Below, piece by piece: positions 5,644-11,431 of a DNA stretch of 11,431 bases. Location: assembly GCA_000435475.1 (NCBI GenBank), contig FR896066.1, positions 4,623 to 16,053 on the forward strand, written 5' to 3'. Position 1 is the first letter of the stretch, and every line of letters begins with the position of its first letter. This stretch comes from Cryptobacterium sp. CAG:338. GTDB taxonomy: Bacteria > Actinomycetota > Coriobacteriia > Coriobacteriales > Eggerthellaceae. A program made the translations under genes and the position numbers. A model generated the notes under the pieces. It was not told where the DNA came from. It saw nothing but the letters and a program-made list of their open reading frames with translations, and ran no database searches.

Positions 5644-6522
5644 TTAGCCAACCGAAAGCAAACACTGACCAAGACGCTCAACTTCACCGAAATCGCCATG
5701 AAAATCTGAACCACCGGTACATTCCAGCCCAAAGCGATCAGCTAATTCAGCACAGCGATCCCAGTCCGCCTGAGTATGGTCGGGATGAAAGCGTTCAATC
5801 CCCCAAAGCCCCGCATTCACTAACGCAGGCACCATATCGTAGCTGTCCAATTGTCCGGGATGCGCCAACACCGCCACGCCACCATCTTCAGTGATTGCGG
5901 CAACCGCATCACGCGCATCGACGTAGATGATATCGCGTTTACATATACCTTCACCTTTAAATAAGCTTTTATAGAGCGTTTGGTATTCCTGACTCGTAAA
6001 AGGAGCCATTGTGAGTGCTGCCATAAGATGCTGTTTGTAAAAACCTGTTGATGCCGCACGCAACTTTTTTAGCAGTTCATAGTCAAGACTATATCCTGCT
6101 TTTTCAAGCTGCTCTTGCTGCCAAGCAGTGTTTTCCGTACGAGCGCGCAAAGTAGGGCCACAAAGAGCAGCAATCGCTGGAGAGTTCTCCTTAAGACCAA
6201 AGCCAAGAATATGTACCTTGCGTTCTGAAACAGGATTCCAAGCACTAATTTCTATGCCAGAAACATAGGTAATAACCGCCGATCCCTCGTTACTCGGGAC
6301 AGCAGAGAGCGCTTGTGCCGCAGCGGCTGCATCATCGAACCCCGCCGTTGTGTCGTGATTGGTTATCGCTAGGTGAGTCAGTCCTGCAGCTTGGGCCTGA
6401 GCCAACAACTCCGCAGAAGTAAAAGACCCATCAGAAATGGTTGAATGACAATGGAGGTCTGCACGCAAGGGAGAAGCGCCATCCCATCCCAAAAGCTCTG
6501 ATAAGGAAAGATTTGGTTTCAT
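5644..6522 (-). CDS. phnPP: PHP-family phosphatase, probable cyclic phosphate dihydrolase (PhnPP)
   Basis: Metal-dependent phosphoesterase of the PHP family, 292 residues. The metal-binding motifs appear in order: DLHCHSTISDG (H24, H26, D31), TNHDT (H56), GIEIS (E91), H104 in KVHILGFG, then AHPGQ and GGSDFHG near the C-terminus. By sequence alone it resembles YciV/RNase AM-type PHP proteins. As the last gene of a C-P lyase operon it matches the cyclic phosphate dihydrolase described from Eggerthella lenta, which converts 5-phosphoribosyl-1,2-cyclic phosphate through ribose 2,5-bisphosphate to ribose 5-phosphate and phosphate. It would replace E. coli PhnP and make PhnN unnecessary. ATG at 6522 has AAGGAA 5 nt upstream. 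A 68-bp spacer with a strong hairpin separates it from phnL. The exact substrate is inferred from context. Confidence 0.85.
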   Translation of the reverse strand: MKPNLSLSELLGWDGASPLRADLHCHSTISDGSFTSAELLAQAQAAGLTHLAITNHDTTAGFDDAAAAAQALSAVPSNEGSAVITYVSGIEISAWNPVSERKVHILGFGLKENSPAIAALCGPTLRARTENTAWQQEQLEKAGYSLDYELLKKLRAASTGFYKQHLMAALTMAPFTSQEYQTLYKSLFKGEGICKRDIIYVDARDAVAAITEDGGVAVLAHPGQLDSYDMVPALVNAGLWGIERFHPDHTQADWDRCAELADRFGLECTGGSDFHGDFGEVERLGQCLLSVG

Positions 6523-6545
6523 ACTATTCCTTCAGTAAATATCCT

Positions 6546-6574
6546 AGCGCGCACCTTATTAAAAGGTACGCGCT
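6546..6574 (-). other. Strong hairpin between phnL and the PHP gene
   Basis: AGCGCGCACCTT (6546-6557) pairs with AAGGTACGCGCT (6563-6574) around a 5-nt loop, 12 base pairs with one non-Watson-Crick position that becomes G-U in the minus-strand RNA. No T run follows on the minus strand (AGGATATTT), so it looks like an intercistronic processing or stability hairpin, or at most a partial terminator. Both flanks carry CTAGCG (6544-6549 and 6581-6586). Confidence 0.6.
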
Positions 6575-6590
6575 TAAAATCTAGCGTACT

Positions 6591-7313
6591 TTACGCAACA
6601 ATGCTTCCTTTTTGCATGTTGAATTCATGATCGCAAAGGCCTTCCATGAATTCTAAGTCATGGAAAATACCAAGCATGGTAGTGCCTTGAGCCTTGAGCT
6701 GTTCGATCAATTCACGAACCTTCATCTTTGATGCTGCATCCAAGGATGCCGTAGGTTCATCAAGAAGAAGCAAACGAGGCTGTTTGATCATTGCTGCCGC
6801 AATATTCAAACGTAGCTTTTCACCACCCGAGAAGGTTCGCGGATACAAAGGCCAGAGCGATTCATTGATATCAAAATGATGCAGCATTCGTTCCGTCTCC
6901 GTTTTTGCGTGCTCCATATCAGCAGAACCAAACGTTTCAAGTGCGCTTTGCAGCACGATATCGTATGCAGTCTGACGAGGCAGAGCATTCAGGAACTGAG
7001 AAACATATCCCATTTCATAAGCACGGATATGTATCATTTCTCGTTCCCCTACCGTGCACAAATCAACTTTTCCAAAACTGGCACTGCGATACCAAATGGA
7101 GCCTGACTCGGGCAAATTCGTACGATAAATGCAACGCAAAATAGTGGATTTACCGGAACCCGAACGTCCTGTAATTCCCACAAATTCGCCTTCTTGAATA
7201 GCGAGCGTAATATTCTGACAGCCTTTGATTTGACGATCCGCCATATGCATATAGAAAGACTTAGATAAGTTTTCTATGCTCAGTAAAGGCTCATTTTCTA
7301 CTACAGATTCCAC
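6591..7313 (-). CDS. phnL: C-P lyase ABC-type ATPase PhnL
   Basis: ABC ATPase-fold protein of 240 residues. Landmarks are Walker A GRSGSGKST near residue 49, signature FSGGEKLRLN, Walker B LLLLDEPTASLD and the H-loop FHDLEF. PhnL has no membrane partner; it works with PhnG, PhnH and PhnI in attaching the phosphonate to ribose of ATP with release of adenine, and associates with the C-P lyase core complex. The start is GTG at 7311-7313: AGGAGG lies 5 nt upstream and the next methionine is residue 22, too far into the fold. That Shine-Dalgarno overlaps the phnM stop codon (TAGGAGG), and the gap is 9 bp, so translational coupling to phnM is likely. PhnM precedes PhnL here, the reverse of E. coli. 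Confidence 0.93.
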   Translation of the reverse strand: MESVVENEPLLSIENLSKSFYMHMADRQIKGCQNITLAIQEGEFVGITGRSGSGKSTILRCIYRTNLPESGSIWYRSASFGKVDLCTVGEREMIHIRAYEMGYVSQFLNALPRQTAYDIVLQSALETFGSADMEHAKTETERMLHHFDINESLWPLYPRTFSGGEKLRLNIAAAMIKQPRLLLLDEPTASLDAASKMKVRELIEQLKAQGTTMLGIFHDLEFMEGLCDHEFNMQKGSIVA

Positions 7314-7322
7314 AGCTACCTC

Positions 7323-8621
7323 CTAGCGATCATAGCCTTGAGGCTGATCAGGATAGTGAGAACGATAGACCGAATTACCACCTACGAAAGCACGCGTGAT
7401 TACTGGAGTGGTAACGGTTCCTTCAGGATTGCAGCCAATTTCGCGAACAAGCAGAATATCGGCGCGTTTGCCTACCTCAAGAGAACCGACTTCATTATCA
7501 ATACCAACTGCTTTTGCTGGATTTGCGGTAACCAGCGCGAAAGCAGAAGGTAGGCTCATCTTGCATTCACGATGGAGGGTAAATACCGCATCGATGAGCG
7601 CCGCTGGATAATAATCGCTGCACAGCATATCAATCGCACCATTTTCGACCCCTTCACGTGCTGAAAGGTTTCCAGAATGACTGTGGCCTAACATTACGTT
7701 TGGAGCTCCTGCCAGCGTGAACATGCCATGTTCCTTTGCTTCGTGCGCCGTTTTCATATCAATGGGAAACTCAGAAATCACGGCACCAAGCGAATCCATG
7801 TATTCCACCTTCTCGGTGCAATCATCATCATGAGAAGCCAGTGAAATTCCTCTTTCATGAGCAAGGTCCGCCAAACGCTTCAAATCCTCAGGGCTGATTT
7901 TTTTAGCGTTTTGACGATCTTTAATAAGCGCATCAACCTCTTCGTCAGTCATGCCTTCACGATAGCCCTTCATGGTGTTGCTATACACCAACAAGTCGCG
8001 ATACTGGCCCTGACCAGGAGTGTGATCCATAAACGAAATCAAGTCGACCTTGTCTTCTGTAAGGTAGTGTTCAATTTCATCTACGCGATCTACCGCGTCA
8101 AGCTCTACACGCAAATGCAAACGGTGACGAATAAGGTGATCATGTTCTTCGCCTTCGCGAATTGCAGCAATTGCATCGAGCAGCTTTTGAACATTTTCGA
8201 AATTGCGGATAGGTTTGTGATCAAACACGTGCGAACCATACGTAGAAAGAGAATGGTAGATGGTGGTCACCCCGTGAGTAACCAATTCGCGGTCTACTTT
8301 ATAAAGTGAGGTAGGCAAATCCATAACCACGCTCGGACGAGGAGATGCTACTGATTCAATATAGTCCGAATGAATGTCTACCATACCAGGCACTACATAC
8401 GCACCACGCGCATCAACTACGGGCAAGCCCGTTGCAGCATCCACTACAAGCCCAGGATTACCTGTATCAGCAAAAACATCGGTTTCTCGAGTGCGCGCAT
8501 TTGCAAGCGTTGGCTTAATATCAACAATTGTTCCCTGTTTAATAACAACATCATGATTGGGCAATATTTCGGTTTCGGTAACCACATTGCCGCCACGTAT
8601 TACTAAAGAATTTGCTTCCAT
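7323..8621 (-). CDS. phnM: Ribose 1-phosphonate 5-triphosphate diphosphatase PhnM
   Basis: Amidohydrolase-superfamily enzyme that removes pyrophosphate from alpha-D-ribose 1-phosphonate 5-triphosphate to give the 5-monophosphate used by PhnJ. Metal-site motifs are VPGMVDIHSDYIE (H84, D86), the MDHTPGQGQ segment, ASHDDD, MLGHSHSGN and CSDYYPAAL; the C-terminal GSLEVGKRADILLV strand is typical of the superfamily. At 432 residues it is longer than E. coli PhnM (378). The excess includes residues of about 38-68 before the metal-binding strand, a Thr/Asp/Gly-rich segment. ATG at 8621 has GGGGGA 6 nt upstream. A 207-bp structured spacer separates it from phnK, unlike the tight spacing elsewhere in the operon. 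Confidence 0.93.
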   Translation of the reverse strand: MEANSLVIRGGNVVTETEILPNHDVVIKQGTIVDIKPTLANARTRETDVFADTGNPGLVVDAATGLPVVDARGAYVVPGMVDIHSDYIESVASPRPSVVMDLPTSLYKVDRELVTHGVTTIYHSLSTYGSHVFDHKPIRNFENVQKLLDAIAAIREGEEHDHLIRHRLHLRVELDAVDRVDEIEHYLTEDKVDLISFMDHTPGQGQYRDLLVYSNTMKGYREGMTDEEVDALIKDRQNAKKISPEDLKRLADLAHERGISLASHDDDCTEKVEYMDSLGAVISEFPIDMKTAHEAKEHGMFTLAGAPNVMLGHSHSGNLSAREGVENGAIDMLCSDYYPAALIDAVFTLHRECKMSLPSAFALVTANPAKAVGIDNEVGSLEVGKRADILLVREIGCNPEGTVTTPVITRAFVGGNSVYRSHYPDQPQGYDR

Positions 8622-8828
8622 AGTTATCCCCCATACCTAAGTATTTATAGAACATCTCGTGTGGAGGTTGCCCGCTAGCCAAAGAGCACATACCAACCGA
8701 ACGGACAACCTCCCAGAGATGAGAGAAAAAGGCCTATAAATCAGCACTTGAAATTCTTGATGTTCTGCAACCTCATCGCAGAGCTAGCCACATCGAAAGA
8801 ACACCAGTACTTTCTCGCGCTTTGCCTG
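8622..8828 (-). other. Structured intercistronic region between phnK and phnM
   Basis: No coding potential is convincing in these 207 bp. On the minus strand there are two stem-loops. The first pairs TGGTGTTCT (8798-8806) with AGAACATCA (8758-8766), nine pairs with one G-U. The second pairs CATCTC (8716-8721) with GAGATG (8653-8658) and, inside it, an 11-bp stem GGAGGTTGTCC (8703-8713) with GGGCAACCTCC (8663-8673). No T tract follows either. It could be an RNA processing site, a stability element, or an uncharacterised regulatory RNA acting on phnM-phnL-PHP. GCTAGCCA occurs twice (8674-8681 and 8783-8790). Confidence 0.6.
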
Positions 8829-9680
8829 CTAGAGCAGCGAGTACACCAACTGCTGGGTATACGCATGCTGAGGATCTTCCAGAATCTGATCGGTCAAACC
8901 CGATTCAATTACCTGACCATTCAGCATTACGAAGGTGCGATCTGCCAACATGCGAATTACGCCCAGGTCATGACTAACCACCAGCATGCTTACGCCGAAA
9001 TCGCGTTTAATCTGCAAAATGAGATCAAGTACGCTTGCCTGAACCGAAAGATCAAGACCTGTGGTTACTTCGTCAAGCAATAAAATGGGCGGATTATTGG
9101 AAAGCGCTTTTGCGATTTGTACACGCTGCTGCATACCACCAGAAAACTGCTTCGGTGGTTCACCTGCGCGGTTGAGTGGAATATTTACCTTGTCCAGCAA
9201 CTCGTTACCGCGCGCACGCATGGCCTCTACATTGCGGTTACCAGCCGCAATCATCTGTTCGGCAATGTTCGACATGGACGAAAAGTTCATGCGTAATCCC
9301 AAATAAGGATTTTGATACACCATGCCTAAAACCGTATTGCGAACCTTACGCTTATGCTGCGACGAAAGAGTGAGAAGGTTTTGGACCCCACCATCAAAAG
9401 GAATTGCACGAACTTCGCCTTCCGTTGCTTGCTGATCGAAATACAAGCACTGCATGAAGGTTGATTTGCCGCTACCGGATTCTCCTACAATACCTACAAT
9501 CTCGCCAGGATAGAGATTCATGCTCACGTCACGTACTGCATGAACCGTATGGCAGTAAGGGCAGATATTACGCTCAAGCTTTGCATCAGGAGAAAGGCAG
9601 TACTCGCACCCTTCGCCAAAACGTTTCGACACATGCGAAACGGACAAGCAAGGACTTTGTTCCATTTCTGGAATACTCAT
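8829..9680 (-). CDS. phnK: C-P lyase ABC-type ATPase PhnK with zinc-ribbon insertion
   Basis: ABC ATPase-fold subunit of 283 residues that docks on the PhnGHIJ core and is required for phosphonate breakdown. Walker A is GESGSGKST (66-74), the signature is FSGGMQQRVQIAKAL, Walker B is ILLLDEVTTGLD and the H-loop is VVSHD. It is about 30 residues longer than E. coli PhnK (252). The excess sits between the first beta strand and Walker A and contains two CX2C pairs, C25/C28 and C40/C43 (CX2C-X11-CX2C), an apparent zinc ribbon. I recall similar insertions in clostridial and coriobacterial PhnK proteins. Its ATG lies 2 bp after the phnJ stop with AGGAGG inside the phnJ end, so the two are translationally coupled. 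Confidence 0.93.
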   Translation of the reverse strand: MSIPEMEQSPCLSVSHVSKRFGEGCEYCLSPDAKLERNICPYCHTVHAVRDVSMNLYPGEIVGIVGESGSGKSTFMQCLYFDQQATEGEVRAIPFDGGVQNLLTLSSQHKRKVRNTVLGMVYQNPYLGLRMNFSSMSNIAEQMIAAGNRNVEAMRARGNELLDKVNIPLNRAGEPPKQFSGGMQQRVQIAKALSNNPPILLLDEVTTGLDLSVQASVLDLILQIKRDFGVSMLVVSHDLGVIRMLADRTFVMLNGQVIESGLTDQILEDPQHAYTQQLVYSLL

Positions 9681-9682
9681 AC

Positions 9683-10564
9683 TTATTCACCCTCCTGATT
9701 TTGCTTACCGGCTTCCTGCTTAGCGGCTGCCTGCGCCTCACAACGCACATGGCAATAGGCCGTATCGTTGCATTGGTAATACGTCTCGCCGGTTTCTTCG
9801 TCGATCAATTCGTCTAAGTACACGCCTGTTGCACCGCACAAACTACAATGCTTGCCTTCAAAGTTTTCTACCGAGAAGGGGTAATCTTCGAAATCCAGAG
9901 GCGCTACCTTGGTATAGGGCGGCACCGCATAGATTTTCTTTTCTCGGCCAGCACCGAGGAGGGTAAGATTTTCGCTCATATGCAGCTTCATCGTGTCGAA
10001 ACGAGGAATAGGCGAAGGCGCCATAACATAGCGATCTTCCACTAAACAGGGATGATCAGCGTTGGTGGTGGTGTGCCCATAACGAATGATTTGATCAAAC
10101 AAACCAAGCCATGCGCCGGTGTAGTCAGCTTCAGCATGAAGAACAAGCGTCTTAGCCTCACTGGGCTCAAAATGACGCAATGGCTCAGGTGTGGGAACCT
10201 GCAACACCAAAATCTGCTCTGCCGATAGAGGCTGCTCAGGAATACGGTGGCGCGATTGGATAATCGTAGCTTCTTCAGTGTTCTCTACGACATCTACATC
10301 GGTGGTTTCTACGATCAATTTTTTAATGTTGACTGCATTAACACTATCGTCAGCACCTTGGTCGATTACCTTAAGGACGTCATCCTGTCCAATAAGAGAC
10401 AAGGTAACCTGCAAACCACCTGTTCCCCATCCACGTCCAATAGGCATTTCTCGGGAAGCGAAGGGAATCTGATGACCAGGAATTGCGATACCTTTTAATA
10501 CTGCACGACGGATTTCACGCTTAGATGCCTCGTCGAAGAAGGCGAAATGGTACAGCTGTCGCAT
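9683..10564 (-). CDS. phnJ: C-P lyase radical SAM enzyme PhnJ
   Basis: Cleaves the carbon-phosphorus bond of ribose 1-phosphonate 5-phosphate, releasing a hydrocarbon (methane from methylphosphonate) and 5-phosphoribosyl-1,2-cyclic phosphate. The unusual C-terminal cluster motif CX2CX21CX5C is exact: C240, C243, C265 and C271, the last matching the thiyl-radical cysteine C272 of E. coli. The glycyl-radical residue of E. coli (G32 in AIPG) is G30 in AIPGHQIPF. I chose ATG at 10564 because AAGGAG lies 5 nt upstream; the GTG at 10570 would abut that ribosome binding site. The resulting 293 residues is close to the usual length. The start lies 2 bp after the phnI stop. The C-terminal tail adds a fifth cysteine (C275) and a charged Gln/Glu-rich end. 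Confidence 0.96.
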   Translation of the reverse strand: MRQLYHFAFFDEASKREIRRAVLKGIAIPGHQIPFASREMPIGRGWGTGGLQVTLSLIGQDDVLKVIDQGADDSVNAVNIKKLIVETTDVDVVENTEEATIIQSRHRIPEQPLSAEQILVLQVPTPEPLRHFEPSEAKTLVLHAEADYTGAWLGLFDQIIRYGHTTTNADHPCLVEDRYVMAPSPIPRFDTMKLHMSENLTLLGAGREKKIYAVPPYTKVAPLDFEDYPFSVENFEGKHCSLCGATGVYLDELIDEETGETYYQCNDTAYCHVRCEAQAAAKQEAGKQNQEGE

Positions 10565-10566
10565 AA

Positions 10567-11431
10567 TCACTCCTTTTCTTCTTCAACGGCTGAACAACTT
10601 GCATGTTCGTCAGCGGCAGAATCATCTTCATCTTCAACCGTTGAACGAACGCTGGATAACTTAGATTGGAAAGTTACGTAGTGCGGCAACTTCAAGTGGG
10701 ACACAAAGCCAGTCGCTTCTACGCCATCGACGTGGTACAAGACGAATTCTTCATCTTGGGTGGGATACTGCTTATCACCTTGATTGAGACAGAAGTCCAA
10801 AACACTCATTGCAATGGCCTTGGTTTCCAGATGTCCCATAACTAAGCCATAACCCACTTCGAAAGACAGATGTGCCTTACCATTTTTGGTTGAATCAACG
10901 GAAAAGACACTTTCAACCTCGGTGACAGGAATGCTGCCAATGTAGTAAGAATCATCCTCGTTGTGGCCTTCGGAAAGCGGGTTGTCGATCAGGATCTCAA
11001 GAGTTCCTGCACGAAGTTCCCCTACCGTAGGATGCGAAGGGCCAAAACCACGAATAGCTGCATAGCCAAGAGTGGTTACACCCTGAGTCATACCTCGCGC
11101 AAGTGTTTGCAAACGAGCAGAACGAGGAGCAGGGAACGTCAAGGGTTCCATGGTCACGTCAACAGGCTCGGTGTCGTCATCTTCATAAACCTCCGACAGA
11201 CCCTCTGAACGCAAGTAATCCATAACCTTTGGCAACGAACCCAAAGAAGCAAGAGCTTCTTCGCTTGCACCACCGCAAGCCTCTTCCAAATTCGCTAAGA
11301 ACTCTTCGCGAATTCGAGCCTGATCTTCGGGGGTTTCGGCTTCTAAATCAAAGTTGATCAAACGATGAGAGTAGTCGCGCGTTACGCCTAAAAGCTGACC
11401 ACCTGGCACGTCTTTAAAGGCAGCAGAAATA
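10567..11431 (-). CDS. phnI: C-P lyase core subunit PhnI (5' end outside window)
   Basis: The frame is open to the window edge, beginning ISAAFKDVPGGQLLG, which matches an internal part of E. coli PhnI (ISAVYKDIPGGQLLG). About the first 110 residues therefore lie outside and the GTG or other codons near 11409 are not the start. Conserved segments are DYSHRLINF, the RSARLQTLARG and GPSHPTVGELRAG region, GYGLVMGHLETKAIAM, and DEEFVLYHVDGVEATGFVSHLKLPHYVTFQ near the C-terminus. PhnI carries the nucleosidase activity that, with PhnG, PhnH and PhnL, swaps the adenine of ATP for a phosphonate. After the conserved end comes a tail of about 25 residues rich in Asp and Glu (from TVEDEDD to VEEEKE). 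phnG and phnH are expected just upstream. Confidence 0.95.
   Translation of the reverse strand, partial: ISAAFKDVPGGQLLGVTRDYSHRLINFDLEAETPEDQARIREEFLANLEEACGGASEEALASLGSLPKVMDYLRSEGLSEVYEDDDTEPVDVTMEPLTFPAPRSARLQTLARGMTQGVTTLGYAAIRGFGPSHPTVGELRAGTLEILIDNPLSEGHNEDDSYYIGSIPVTEVESVFSVDSTKNGKAHLSFEVGYGLVMGHLETKAIAMSVLDFCLNQGDKQYPTQDEEFVLYHVDGVEATGFVSHLKLPHYVTFQSKLSSVRSTVEDEDDSAADEHASCSAVEEEKE

Noticed and set aside
5394..5732. Minus-strand 112-residue reading frame across the convergent gap
   Set aside because: It is largely the palindrome plus antisense or out-of-frame gene ends, with no recognisable domain.
7857..8309. Plus-strand 150-residue reading frame
   Set aside because: It is the antisense shadow of conserved phnM sequence.
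8748..9083. Plus-strand 111-residue reading frame beginning in the phnK-phnM spacer
   Set aside because: Most of it is antisense to the conserved PhnK C-terminus, and it has no clear ribosome binding site.
10565..10570. GTG at 10570 as the PhnJ start
   Set aside because: It would overlap the Shine-Dalgarno AAGGAG; ATG at 10564 has ideal 5-nt spacing.

Overview
The window (11,431 bp) looks like chromosomal DNA of a low-to-mid GC member of the Coriobacteriia (Eggerthella/Cryptobacterium-like actinobacteria). This assignment is an inference. It rests on a carbon-phosphorus (C-P) lyase operon that ends in a PHP-family phosphatase of the type characterised in Eggerthella lenta, on a zinc-ribbon form of PhnK, and on a stand-alone TrpB2 under a T-box. 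No rRNA or other phylogenetic marker is present.

Left edge (1-324): the minus strand carries the 5' end of an AAA_14/DUF4143-type ATPase gene running off the window. Its Walker A motif looks damaged. Three TTTTCGAGG repeats at an exact 23-bp period lie just upstream of it. Next comes a GC-rich hairpin that probably ends the neighbouring gene.

Tryptophan unit (minus, about 325-2083): a TrpB2-type tryptophan synthase beta chain (325-1713) sits behind a 336-nt leader. The leader is a tryptophan T-box: it has a UGG specifier, a UGGC tRNA-end-binding motif matching the G discriminator of tRNA-Trp, an intrinsic terminator and an upstream sigma70-type promoter. Three 8-nt segments near the ribosome binding site could form a second, translational switch.

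Cysteine / Fe-S unit (plus, 2154-5408): cysK, a NifS/IscS cysteine desulfurase and a U-type scaffold (NifU/IscU) form a cluster. An Rrf2-family regulator with its own -10 box follows. The cysK promoter carries two copies of an operator-like CCTA-N9-TAGG palindrome, one over the -35 region and one between the -10 and the start codon. Together the genes would make cysteine, take sulfur from it and assemble Fe-S clusters, probably under control of the Rrf2 protein.

Convergent gap (5409-5643): it is filled by a 195-bp imperfect palindrome with arms of about 70 nt.

Phosphonate unit (minus, 11431 down to 5644): phnI (5' end outside the window), phnJ, phnK, phnM, phnL and a PHP-domain phosphatase. 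PhnI and PhnL (with PhnG and PhnH, presumably upstream outside the window) make a ribose-1-phosphonate triphosphate, PhnM removes pyrophosphate, and PhnJ (with PhnK) cleaves the C-P bond to give 5-phosphoribosyl-1,2-cyclic phosphate. The PHP enzyme probably turns that into ribose 5-phosphate and phosphate, replacing the PhnP/PhnN route of E. coli. The operon contains two structured spacers, between phnK and phnM and between phnL and the PHP gene.
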